A DNA stretch of 64,000 bases from contig NZ_FOOF01000016.1 in assembly GCF_900113115.1 (NCBI RefSeq), positions 62,001-126,000 on the forward strand, in the 5' to 3' direction. Each line of letters opens with the position of its first letter. The stretch's first letter is position 1. The notes beneath the pieces were generated by a model. It saw nothing but the letters and a program-made list of their open reading frames with translations. It did not search any database and was not told the DNA's origin. This DNA is from Duganella sp. CF458 (lineage in GTDB: Bacteria > Pseudomonadota > Gammaproteobacteria > Burkholderiales > Burkholderiaceae_D). The position numbers were made by a program, and so were the translations under genes. Shown here piece after piece: positions 43,032-51,199 of this stretch.

Positions 43032-45119
43032 ATGAGCGCAGATTACGCAGTCCACGGTTCCATCGCTGTCATTTCCCTGAATAATCCTCCAGTCAACGGC
43101 CTTGGCCTGGCGACGCGCACTGCGGCAATCGAAGGCATTCGCCGGGCGCAGGAGGATAGTTCGGTCAAGGCTGTCGTGCTGACGGGCGCCGGCAAGGCAT
43201 TTTCCGGTGGTGCCGACATCAAGGAATTCAATTCCACCAAAGCCTTGACCGAGCCGACCTTGCACAGCCTGATCCGCGCGGTCGAGGGGTGCAGCAAGCC
43301 GGTGGTAGCGGCGATTCACTCGGTTGCCATGGGCGGCGGGCTGGAACTGGCGCTTGGCTGCCACTATCGCGTGGCGCTGCCGGGCGCCCAGATCGCCTTG
43401 CCGGAAGTGAAACTCGGCTTGCTGCCGGGCGCCGGCGGCACCCAGCGCTTGCCGCGCGTGCTGGGCCTCGAGATGGCACTGAATATGATTGTCTCCGGCA
43501 CGCCCGTGCTGTCGGAAAAGCTGGCCGGTACCGCGCTGTTCGATAAGCTGCTGCCTGCCGGTGCCGACTTGCTGGACGAAGCAAGGGCCTTCGCCGGCAG
43601 TATTGCCGACCTGCGCCCCTTGCCGAAAGTACGCGACCGGAAAGTCGACTATCCGAATCATGAAGCCTTCCTGCAGTTCAGCCGCAATTCGGTCAAGGCC
43701 GTGGCAGGCCCATTCCCGGCGCCGCTGGAGTGCCTGGAGACGGTGGCTGCTTCCGTCACGATGGAGTTTGAAGCAGGTCTGAAGTTCGAGCGCGAGCGCT
43801 TCCTGCACCTGATGCAGACTTCAGAGTGCAAATCGCTGCGCCATGCTTTTGTCTCGGAGCGCGCCGCGAGCAAGATCCCTGACGTCCCGGCCGATACTCC
43901 GGTGCGCGAGATCCGCAAGGCTGCCGTGATCGGCGCCGGTACCATGGGCGGCGGCATTGCGATGAACTTCGCCAACGCCGGCATTCCTGTCGTGCTGCTG
44001 GAAACGCGCCAGGAAGCGTTGGACAAAGGCTTGGCCACGATCCGCAAGAATTACGAGAACACCCTGAAAAAGGGCAAGCTGACGCAGGATAAATTCGACA
44101 AGCGCGTGGCCCTGATCGGCGGCACCCTGGATTATGCGGCCATCGCAGATGCCGACATTGTCATCGAAGCGGTTTTCGAGGAGTTGGGCGTGAAGGAGGC
44201 TGTATTCCGCAAACTGGACGAGGTGATGAAGCAGGGCGCAATCCTGGCTTCGAACACCTCGACCCTCGACCTGGACAAGATTGCAGCGTTCACCAAGCGC
44301 CCGCAGGACGTGGTTGGAACACACTTCTTCAGCCCGGCCAATGTCATGAAGCTGCTGGAAGTGGTGCGCGGCAAGGCAACCGGCAAGGATGTACTGGCCA
44401 CCACCATGGCGCTGTCGAAGAAACTGAAAAAGACCGGTGTGGTTTCCGGTGTCTGCGACGGCTTTATCGGCAATCGCATGATCGAACAGTACTTCCGCCA
44501 AGCCGGTTTCCTGCTGGAAGAGGGCGCCTCGCCGGAGCAGGTCGACAAGGCAATCGAGAAATTCGGCTTCCCGATGGGACCGTTCCGCATGAGCGACCTG
44601 GCCGGCAACGATATCGGCTGGTACATCCGCAAGCGCCGCTACATCGAGAAGCCGGAGGTTGTGTATTCAAAGACTGCCGACCTGTTGTGCGAGATGGGCC
44701 GTTTCGGCCAGAAGACCAACGGTGGCTGGTACGACTACAAGGAAGGCGACCGCAAGGCTTATCCAAGCGCGGTGGTGAACGAGATGATCGCCAGGCATTC
44801 GGCTGACATCGGCATCGAACGTCGCCAGATCGGCGAACAGGAGATTGTCGAGCGACTGATTTACGCCCTGGTGAATGAAGGCGCCTTGATCCTCGAAGAG
44901 GGCATCGCCTTGCGCGCTTCCGACATCGATATGGTCTACCTGACGGGCTACGGCTTCCCCCTGTACCGCGGCGGGCCGATGTTCTACGCCGATACGGTTG
45001 GCCTGGTCAATGTGTTGGCGACGGTCGAAAAGTTCGCGCAGGGCCGCCATGGAGAGGCGTGGAAGCCGGCGCCGCTGCTGGCAAAGCTGGCGGCGGAAGG
45101 CCGGAGTTTCAATAGTTGA
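43032..45119 (+). CDS. Fatty-acid oxidation bifunctional enoyl-CoA hydratase / 3-hydroxyacyl-CoA dehydrogenase
   Basis: This 695-residue protein joins an N-terminal crotonase domain (about 1-190: oxyanion-hole GGADIKEF, GGGLELALG, and LPEVKLGLLPGAGGTQ with the catalytic-type Glu) to a 3-hydroxyacyl-CoA dehydrogenase (NAD-binding GAGTMGGGIA from residue 301, HFFSPANVMKLLEVV, and a C-terminal domain with DLAGNDIGW). It would catalyse hydration of trans-2-enoyl-CoA and oxidation of the 3-hydroxyacyl-CoA in beta-oxidation. It is FadJ/FadB-like, but the partner thiolase gene (fadA/I) is not adjacent, so a precise symbol is withheld. It is monocistronic. Confidence 0.93.
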   Translation: MSADYAVHGSIAVISLNNPPVNGLGLATRTAAIEGIRRAQEDSSVKAVVLTGAGKAFSGGADIKEFNSTKALTEPTLHSLIRAVEGCSKPVVAAIHSVAMGGGLELALGCHYRVALPGAQIALPEVKLGLLPGAGGTQRLPRVLGLEMALNMIVSGTPVLSEKLAGTALFDKLLPAGADLLDEARAFAGSIADLRPLPKVRDRKVDYPNHEAFLQFSRNSVKAVAGPFPAPLECLETVAASVTMEFEAGLKFERERFLHLMQTSECKSLRHAFVSERAASKIPDVPADTPVREIRKAAVIGAGTMGGGIAMNFANAGIPVVLLETRQEALDKGLATIRKNYENTLKKGKLTQDKFDKRVALIGGTLDYAAIADADIVIEAVFEELGVKEAVFRKLDEVMKQGAILASNTSTLDLDKIAAFTKRPQDVVGTHFFSPANVMKLLEVVRGKATGKDVLATTMALSKKLKKTGVVSGVCDGFIGNRMIEQYFRQAGFLLEEGASPEQVDKAIEKFGFPMGPFRMSDLAGNDIGWYIRKRRYIEKPEVVYSKTADLLCEMGRFGQKTNGGWYDYKEGDRKAYPSAVVNEMIARHSADIGIERRQIGEQEIVERLIYALVNEGALILEEGIALRASDIDMVYLTGYGFPLYRGGPMFYADTVGLVNVLATVEKFAQGRHGEAWKPAPLLAKLAAEGRSFNS

Positions 45120-45206
45120 CAGAGAGCGACAAACTTTTGCAAAAAAGATAAAAACTATCGGTTAAGGCATGCTAAATTCGCAATCTCTTTCCGATAGGGG
45201 TTTCTT

Positions 45207-45440
45207 ATGATCAAAATTTTTACCGTCGCCGCACTGTCGATCTTGTTTGCTGGTTGCGCCAATGTTCCGGATCAAGCTGCCGGCGAGCAAAAATACGCCA
45301 GTCAAGATGAAGTTGTGGAGCAGACCGGTTCGCACCTGAAGCGCAAACGCCAGACCGTGAACATGGAAGTGATCGATCGTGACTCGATTGAACGCAATGG
45401 CCGTCCACACCAAGGCGTGAATTCCGGAACAGGCAGGTAA
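45207..45440 (+). CDS. Small predicted lipoprotein
   Basis: This 77-residue protein has a short signal peptide and lipobox LFAGC (Cys17), followed by a hydrophilic, charged body with KRKRQ near residue 46 and the segment VIDRDSIERNGRP. AGGGG precedes the ATG by about 6 bases, and the reading frame ends exactly where the convergent GNAT gene ends. Similar short lipoproteins with a TGSHLKRK-like stretch are common in Burkholderiales, but no function is known to me. An inverted repeat CTATCGG/CCGATAG (45155-45197) lies in its upstream region. Confidence 0.75.
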   Translation: MIKIFTVAALSILFAGCANVPDQAAGEQKYASQDEVVEQTGSHLKRKRQTVNMEVIDRDSIERNGRPHQGVNSGTGR

Positions 45441-45983
45441 TCAGGCAATGCGCTTACGCATGCGTGACAAGGGTGCCGAGACGTTGCCGGGCAGGGCAAG
45501 CGCCATGTCTTCTATCGGCTCGAAACCGCAGGCAGCGTAGAGCGGCACGCCTGGCATGGTCGCGGCAAGTTCCATGGACAGGAAGCCAGCTGCCGCGGCC
45601 TCGCGTTCGCAGTGCTCCATCAGCATGCGGCCCAAGCCTTGGCGCGGCACCGCCGGATCGACAAAGAATGCGCGGATGCGGGCAGGCTGGCTCGCCGGAT
45701 CGAGTAGGGGATCCGGCCCGGACTTGTGCTGGTCGCCGCCGAACAGTGTGGCGCGCTTGCTCCAGCCGCCGCAGGCCCGCAGTTCGCCATCGCGTTCGAT
45801 CACGAAGTAGGTTGCGTCTTCCACCAATTGCGTGTCGACGCCGAACACGTGGCGGGTTACCGCTGCGGCCTGCTCGTCGGTATAGAAGCCTTTACTGAGC
45901 TGGATTCCCGAGCGCCGGATCAGGGCTTCCATTGCCGGGATATCGGCTGTTGTTGCAGCGCGCAATGTGGCTGGATTTGTCAT
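45441..45983 (-). CDS. GNAT family N-acetyltransferase
   Basis: This 180-residue protein has the GNAT acetyl-CoA-binding motif A, RAFFVDPAVPRQGLGRMLMEHCE (conserved core RQGLGRML at about 118-125), preceded by the strand FVIERDGELRACGGW and followed by the motif B-type ending LYAACGFEPIED. The acceptor substrate cannot be told from sequence. It converges on the small lipoprotein with no gap between stop codons. It diverges from the periplasmic binding protein gene, with 39 bases between starts, so the promoter regions must be compact. Confidence 0.88.
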   Translation of the reverse strand: MTNPATLRAATTADIPAMEALIRRSGIQLSKGFYTDEQAAAVTRHVFGVDTQLVEDATYFVIERDGELRACGGWSKRATLFGGDQHKSGPDPLLDPASQPARIRAFFVDPAVPRQGLGRMLMEHCEREAAAAGFLSMELAATMPGVPLYAACGFEPIEDMALALPGNVSAPLSRMRKRIA

Positions 45984-46022
45984 TCGGAAATGCTATCATA
46001 GGGTGGCACCCAGGGAGAAACC

Positions 46023-46766
46023 ATGCGCAAATTCGCTGCTGCTATCTTCGCCTTGCTCTGCTGCCTGCCGGCGGCCGCCCGCGACCTGCTGGTGATCGGC
46101 ACGCATTTCGAACGCGTCTACGAACGTGGACAGGAGGGTGAAATTATCGGCCTGGGGCCGGAAGTGGTGCGCCTCATCGCCCAGCGCCTGGGGCACCGGG
46201 CGATCTTCGAACTCTATCCCTGGGCGCGCGCCCAGGCCCTGGTCGCCCAGGGCAAGGCCGATATCCTCGTCGGCCCCTACAAGACATTCGAACGCCAGCA
46301 GTTGATGTCGTTCTCGAAAATGCCGTTCTACCAGGACCAGATGGTGTTCTACGTCCGTAAAGGGGCGATGCAGGATTGGAGCGGGGACTACGCTTCCCTG
46401 TCCGAACAGCGCATTGCGATAGTGAACGGCTGGTCTTATGGAACGGCGTTCGACAAGGCGCGGCCGCAGCTTCGCCTGGATGTGGTGAACAGCGTCGATA
46501 GCGGCTTGAAGATGCTGGCGGCACAACACGCGCAGATGTTTGCCAGTAATCGCCGCAATACTGAACCGGTACTGGGCAGGTTGGGGCTTTCCGGCCAGTT
46601 AGCCATGCTGCCCCGTGTGATCGAGGTGCAGGATGGCTATTTTGCTTTCCCCAAGCGCTCGGCTTCCGACACCCTGCGCAAGGAATTCGATATGGAATTC
46701 CAGCGCCTGGTCGATAGCGGAGAGTTGAAGCGCCTGGGCTTGCGCCATGAGGTGAACGTACCTTAG
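46023..46766 (+). CDS. Periplasmic solute-binding protein (SBP_bac_3 family)
   Basis: This 247-residue protein has a signal peptide (about 1-19, LPAAAR) and an amino-acid-binding-protein-like fold (LLVIGTHFERVY, GLGPEVVRLIAQRLGH, YPWARAQALVAQGKADILVGPY). Many such stand-alone proteins in betaproteobacteria have no ABC transporter next to them, as here, and may act as sensors or have lost transport. GGGAGA precedes ATG 46023. The stop overlaps the convergent nadB stop by 4 bases. Ligand unknown. Confidence 0.87.
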   Translation: MRKFAAAIFALLCCLPAAARDLLVIGTHFERVYERGQEGEIIGLGPEVVRLIAQRLGHRAIFELYPWARAQALVAQGKADILVGPYKTFERQQLMSFSKMPFYQDQMVFYVRKGAMQDWSGDYASLSEQRIAIVNGWSYGTAFDKARPQLRLDVVNSVDSGLKMLAAQHAQMFASNRRNTEPVLGRLGLSGQLAMLPRVIEVQDGYFAFPKRSASDTLRKEFDMEFQRLVDSGELKRLGLRHEVNVP

Positions 46767-48370
46767 CGGCGCTCCGGCGTGAGTACGGTCGGCAGCGCCT
46801 TCGGCAGCGTGGCCGGGTAGTCGCGGCTGAAATGCAGTCCGCGGCTTTCGCGCCGTTGCAGGGCGCTGTTGACGATCAGGGAAGCGACTTCCACCAGGTT
46901 GCGCAGCTCCAGCAAGTCGCTGGTGATGCGGAAATGGCGGTAATACTCGTCGATTTCTTCTTTCAGCAGGGCGATACGGTGCTGGGCGCGCTCCAGGCGC
47001 TTGGTGGTGCGGACGATGCCCACGTAATTCCACATGAAGCGACGCAGCTCATCCCAGTTGTGGGCGATAACCACTTCTTCATCCGCGTCGGTGACGCGGC
47101 TCTCATCCCAATCAGGAAGATATGGCGTGCTTTCCTTGTCCTGGGCCAGGATATCCTGCGCGCACGCGCGTCCGATCACGACGCATTCGAGCAGCGAATT
47201 GCTGGCCAGGCGGTTGGCGCCATGCAGGCCGGTGCAAGCCGTCTCGCCTACGGCATACAGGCCCGGCAGGTCGGTGCGGCCAAACAGGTCGGTCACCACG
47301 CCGCCGCAGGTATAGTGGGCTGCCGGAACGATGGGGATGGGCTGCCTGGTGATGTCGATGCCCAGCTCCAGGCAGCGTGCGTAGATGGTGGGGAAGTGCT
47401 CGATCAGGAAGTCGGCCGGCTTGTGGCTGATATCCAGGTGCACATAATCGAGGCCGCGTTTCTTGATCTCGAAGTCGATGGCGCGGGCGACGACATCGCG
47501 CGGCGCCAGTTCGGCACGTTCGTCGTGCGCCAGCATGAAGCGCTGGCCCGCGGCGGCGCCGGCTTCCGGCGGCAGCTTGAGCAGGCCGCCTTCGCCGCGG
47601 ATTGCTTCCGTGATCAGGAACGACTTGGCGTAGGGGTGGTACAGGCAGGTCGGGTGGAACTGGATGAATTCCATATTCGACACGCGGCAACCGGCACGCC
47701 AGGCCATGGCAATGCCGTCACCGCTGGCGGTGTCGGGATTGGTCGTGTACAGGTAGACTTTGCCGGCGCCGCCGGTGGCCATCACCGTGTGTTCCGCGGA
47801 GACGGTGTGCACCTGGCCGGTGGTCACGTCTTGCACATATAGGCCGTGGCAGCGCGGTTGGGAATTCGCTGGGCGCGGGCCCAGCTTGTCGGTGGTGATC
47901 AGGTCGATCGCGCAGTGCTGCTCGAACAGGCTGATATTCGGATGCGCGCGGACTTTTTCTTCCAGCGTGACCTGGACGGCGTGGCCGGTGGCGTCGGCCG
48001 CATGGATGATGCGGCGCTGGCTATGGCCGCCTTCGCGGGTCAGGTGGAAGCCAAGTTCCGCGTTTTCGTCGCGCGTGAAGGGAACGCCAAGGTCGATCAG
48101 CCATTCGATCGCTTCGCGGCCATGCTCGACGATGAAACGGGTGGCGCCTTCGTCGCACAGGCCGCCGCCGGCCACCAGGGTGTCGGCAATATGCTGCTCA
48201 TGGCTGTCGCCGGAATCGAGCACGGCAGCGATGCCGCCCTGGGCCCAATTGGAGGCGCCATCGAGCAGGGCACGTTTGGAGATGATGGCTACTTTGCGGC
48301 TTTCCGCCAGGTGGAGTGCAACAGAGAGGCCGGCCAGGCCGCTGCCGACAATCACAACGTCGAATTTCAT
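46763..48370 (-). CDS. nadB: L-aspartate oxidase NadB
   Basis: This 535-residue flavoenzyme oxidises L-aspartate to iminoaspartate, the first step of de novo NAD synthesis; NadA then makes quinolinate. FAD binding is shown by VIVGSGLAGLS (about 6-16) and ATGGAGKVYLYTTNPDTASG near residue 220. The active-site region has FIQFHPTCLY, LITEAIRGEGG, DVVARAI and the HGANRLASNSLLE signature of the succinate dehydrogenase/NadB family. The C-terminal helical domain is complete. nadA and nadC are not in the window. It diverges from prsR, with about 100 bases between starts. Confidence 0.96.
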   Translation of the reverse strand: MKFDVVIVGSGLAGLSVALHLAESRKVAIISKRALLDGASNWAQGGIAAVLDSGDSHEQHIADTLVAGGGLCDEGATRFIVEHGREAIEWLIDLGVPFTRDENAELGFHLTREGGHSQRRIIHAADATGHAVQVTLEEKVRAHPNISLFEQHCAIDLITTDKLGPRPANSQPRCHGLYVQDVTTGQVHTVSAEHTVMATGGAGKVYLYTTNPDTASGDGIAMAWRAGCRVSNMEFIQFHPTCLYHPYAKSFLITEAIRGEGGLLKLPPEAGAAAGQRFMLAHDERAELAPRDVVARAIDFEIKKRGLDYVHLDISHKPADFLIEHFPTIYARCLELGIDITRQPIPIVPAAHYTCGGVVTDLFGRTDLPGLYAVGETACTGLHGANRLASNSLLECVVIGRACAQDILAQDKESTPYLPDWDESRVTDADEEVVIAHNWDELRRFMWNYVGIVRTTKRLERAQHRIALLKEEIDEYYRHFRITSDLLELRNLVEVASLIVNSALQRRESRGLHFSRDYPATLPKALPTVLTPERR

Positions 48371-48471
48371 GGTGTTTCGGGCTGTTTTTTCGCGTAATAA
48401 GCAACAATATAAACTATTTGCCGTTGCGCTGCCTCAAAAGCCCCACTGGCAGCATGCTGCATCATCAGCTC

Positions 48472-49818
48472 ATGACCAAGAAAAAGCTGCTGGTGGTGGA
48501 GGACGACGTGGGCCTGCAGAAGCAGTTGCGCTGGGCCCTGGACGGGTACGAGGTGGTGTTCGCGGGTAATCGCGACGCTGCCCTTGGGCAGTTGCGCCGG
48601 CACCAGCCGGCGGTGGTCACGATGGACCTGGGCCTGCCGCCGGAGCCCGACAGCGCGAGCGAAGGCTTGCTTTTGCTGCAGCAGATGCTGGCGATTGCGG
48701 CCGATACCAAGGTGATCGTCCTGTCCGGCAACCAGGACCGCGAAAACGTGCTGAAGGCGATGGCGCTCGGCGCCTACGATTTCCACCAGAAGCCACTGGA
48801 TGGCGACATGCTGCGCCTGATGGCGGAGCGCGCCTTCTTCCTGCACGCGGTGCAGCAGGATAACCGGCGCATGCTGCAGACCGAGGTTGATTCCCCACTG
48901 GCGGGGTTGGTTACGCGCGATCCAGGCATGCTGCGCGTGTGCCGGAGCATAGAAAAAGTCGCCCCGAGTTCGGCCACCGTGATGTTGATGGGGGCGTCCG
49001 GCTGCGGCAAGGAAGTGCTGGCGCGCGGCCTGCACGAACTGAGCGCGCGCCATGAGCGGCGCATGGTGGCCATCAATTGCGCGGCGATTCCCGAGCATCT
49101 TCTGGAGAGCGAACTTTTCGGCTACGAGAAGGGGGCGTTTACCGGCGCCGAAAGGCAAACCCTGGGCAAGATCGAACTGGCGGCCGGGGGTACCTTCTTC
49201 CTCGATGAGATTGGAGACATGGCCTTGCCGCTGCAGGCGAAGATGCTGCGCTTCCTGCAGGAGCGCGTGATCGAGCGCCTGGGCGGCCGCAGTGAAATCG
49301 CGGTGGACGTGCGCATCGTATGCGCCACGCACCGCAACCTGAAGGTCATGGTGGATGAGGGCCGCTTTCGCGAAGACCTGTTCTACCGCCTGAGTGAAAT
49401 CGTACTGGTGGTGCCGCCGCTGCGCGAGCGGATCGGGGACGCGCTGCTGTTGGCGCAACATTTCCGGCATCGCTTCCTGCAGGCGGAAGGGCGCCCGGCG
49501 CTGCCATTCCACCCCGATGCGCTGGCCGCCATCGAAGCCTATGGCTGGCCGGGCAATGTGCGCGAAATCGAGAATTGCATCAAGCGTGCTGTGATCATGA
49601 GCGAAGGGCCGCATATCACCCTGGAAGACCTGGGCCTTCCGGCCGGCTCGCCCCAGGCGGAAAACATCGATTTGCGCGATGCGCGCAATGCCGCCGAATA
49701 TCGGGTGATGGTGAAGGCGCTGGCGCGAACAGGGGGCAATATTGCGCGCGCGTCGGAACTGCTTGGCGTGAGCCGTCCCACGCTGTATGACTTAATGAGC
49801 CACCACGGGATCAAGTGA
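48472..49818 (+). CDS. prsR: PrsR: sigma54-dependent PEP-CTERM response regulator
   Basis: This 448-residue NtrC-type activator has a receiver domain (Asp52 in VVTMDLGLPPEPD, Lys107 in QKPLD), an AAA+ domain with Walker A GASGCGKE (174-181), the sigma54-contacting GAFTGA (221-226) and Walker B TFFLDEIGD, and a C-terminal Fis-type helix-turn-helix (about 417-448, ARASELLGVSRPTLYDLM). Sequence type matches PrsR, which with kinase PrsK controls PEP-CTERM and exopolysaccharide genes. ATG 48472 is chosen over ATG 48454 on family fit; neither has a strong Shine-Dalgarno sequence. PrsK is not adjacent. Likely targets here are the three sigma54 promoters. Confidence 0.9.
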   Translation: MTKKKLLVVEDDVGLQKQLRWALDGYEVVFAGNRDAALGQLRRHQPAVVTMDLGLPPEPDSASEGLLLLQQMLAIAADTKVIVLSGNQDRENVLKAMALGAYDFHQKPLDGDMLRLMAERAFFLHAVQQDNRRMLQTEVDSPLAGLVTRDPGMLRVCRSIEKVAPSSATVMLMGASGCGKEVLARGLHELSARHERRMVAINCAAIPEHLLESELFGYEKGAFTGAERQTLGKIELAAGGTFFLDEIGDMALPLQAKMLRFLQERVIERLGGRSEIAVDVRIVCATHRNLKVMVDEGRFREDLFYRLSEIVLVVPPLRERIGDALLLAQHFRHRFLQAEGRPALPFHPDALAAIEAYGWPGNVREIENCIKRAVIMSEGPHITLEDLGLPAGSPQAENIDLRDARNAAEYRVMVKALARTGGNIARASELLGVSRPTLYDLMSHHGIK

Positions 49819-50412
49819 TTCCGCTTCGCGCCATTGTCGCGCGGCTTTCAGTTGCTGGCGCAGCCCGGGGAGAGGGAATCCGAGGCGATACGCCTTGTGT
49901 GCAGCTTCCAATGCGGCCCCCCAATTCTTCCGGCGCACCTCGGCCAGGCCCAGGTTGTACCATGCGCTTGCATTTCCGGGCTGCAGTTCAAGCGCCGCTT
50001 GCAGATGTCCGATGGCGTCGGCGTCGCGCCGCAGGGACAGCAGGTAGGCGCCAAACAGGGCGCGCGTCGCCCCGTCGTTGGGTACGAAGGCGATCGCGCG
50101 CTGGAAGTAGCACTCCACCGTGTGATGCGCGCCCGGCGCCTGGACTTTCTTGACGCGCAAGCCCAGGCGGGCCATCGCGGCCAAGGCGCGCGGATGGTTG
50201 GGAAAGTGCTCCAGCGTGTAGCCGATGTCGCCTCCCAACATGCTTGACGCCCCCTGCTTAAGGGACTCGACCTGGGGACCGAAATGAAAAGTTTCGACCA
50301 CTGCCAGGCCTTTGGCGTCTTCCACGTCGTAGTAATCGCCACCGGTTGCGCCCTTGCTGTAGGGCGGACAATCGCCGGCGAGGGCGGCGAGCAGGATCAG
50401 GTAAGCCGACAT
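49792..50412 (-). CDS. TPR-repeat protein of the exopolysaccharide locus
   Basis: This 206-residue protein has a hydrophobic N-terminus (MSAYLILLAALAGDC), possibly a signal, a conserved-looking segment (SMLGGDIGYTLEHFPNHPRALAAMARLG) and TPR-type helices (HLQAALELQPGNASAWYNLGLAEV, about 130-165). TPRs mediate protein contacts, so a scaffold role in polysaccharide assembly is possible. Its 3' end overlaps the prsR 3' end by 27 bases on the opposite strand, and its 5' end overlaps the upstream GNAT-like gene by 16 bases, so the two are probably co-transcribed. No specific function recognised. Confidence 0.75.
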   Translation of the reverse strand: MSAYLILLAALAGDCPPYSKGATGGDYYDVEDAKGLAVVETFHFGPQVESLKQGASSMLGGDIGYTLEHFPNHPRALAAMARLGLRVKKVQAPGAHHTVECYFQRAIAFVPNDGATRALFGAYLLSLRRDADAIGHLQAALELQPGNASAWYNLGLAEVRRKNWGAALEAAHKAYRLGFPLPGLRQQLKAARQWREAESLDPVVAH

Positions 50413-51101
50413 TGCTGTTCTCCATGTTCAAGCGGGCGCGTATCGAATACAAGTTGTGGCCGCGAATGGGGTCCGGCAGACAGATGGATGTATGGCGCAT
50501 GGCTGGCAAGCATCAATTGCCATCGTCCCAGTGCGATGAATGTGGCGCTGCCAAGATGCACGGCGCCGAGACGGCGGTGTGCCCGCAGCGAACCGGGATT
50601 GAAGGCTGAGATCCGGCTGCAGGTCCATTCAATGCCGCGCGCATGCATGCGCCGGTGAGCCTCGTCCCAAAGGCGGCAAAAGGCCGTCCCCAGGCGCATG
50701 TTCGGCTGCACGAAGACATCGTAGTCCCAGCATGAGCGAGGCGAAGGCAGGCAGTAGCGCGCGCGCACTTCATCTTCCTCGTAGGCGCCGAACTGGTACC
50801 ACAGGATTGCGGCGAGCTCCCGGCCTTTCCAGGCCGCGATGCTGTAGCCGCCCTGGCGAAAGCGTGCCGCAACAACTTCGCGCGGACGGGGATACTGGCA
50901 CGGCAAGTCGGCCAGGCTGGCGATGGGGCACATCACAAGCTTTCCGGGTGAGTTACGCATTGCGGCCGGCGCTACACGCTGCGCGACGAAATGGTAGCGC
51001 CACATAGGCAGGCCAACGATGCGCAGGAGGCGCGCGGCGGCGTACCAGGCCGCATTGCCGGCGCCGAGTTCCGAAACAGTGTGCAGGAAGTGCGTGGACA
51101 T
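50397..51101 (-). CDS. GNAT-like protein of the exopolysaccharide locus
   Basis: This 234-residue protein has a weak GNAT-like pattern: strand-like segments GRELAAILWYQFGAYEEDEVRARY and DYDVFVQPNMRLGTAFCRLWDEA (acetyl-CoA-binding-like, with RLGTAF in place of the usual Gly-rich loop), then SRISAFNPGSLRAHRRLGA, which resembles the NxxSxxxYxKxGF end of GNATs. It may acylate a polysaccharide or lipid precursor. It starts at the divergent promoter region facing the glycosyltransferase operon and overlaps the TPR gene by 16 bases. The family call is moderate and the substrate unknown. Confidence 0.65.
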   Translation of the reverse strand: MSTHFLHTVSELGAGNAAWYAAARLLRIVGLPMWRYHFVAQRVAPAAMRNSPGKLVMCPIASLADLPCQYPRPREVVAARFRQGGYSIAAWKGRELAAILWYQFGAYEEDEVRARYCLPSPRSCWDYDVFVQPNMRLGTAFCRLWDEAHRRMHARGIEWTCSRISAFNPGSLRAHRRLGAVHLGSATFIALGRWQLMLASHAPYIHLSAGPHSRPQLVFDTRPLEHGEQQCRLT

Positions 51102-51143
51102 ACAGCCATTACAGCAAAGCTTCGCGCGGGCTCTTTGAGCTAA

Positions 51144-51157
51144 CGCAAGCGCTTGCG
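51144..51157. promoter_or_regulatory. Perfect 14-base palindrome in the divergent exopolysaccharide promoter region
   Basis: CGCAAGCGCTTGCG lies between the GNAT-like gene (starts 51101, minus) and the glycosyltransferase operon (starts 51200, plus). The place suits an operator acting on both. No sigma54 element with GG-N10-GC spacing and no good sigma70 promoter was found in this 98-base gap. Confidence 0.45.
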
Positions 51158-51199
51158 CCGGCGCCTTGCATAGACTGGGACCTCCAGGGAGGAATCATC

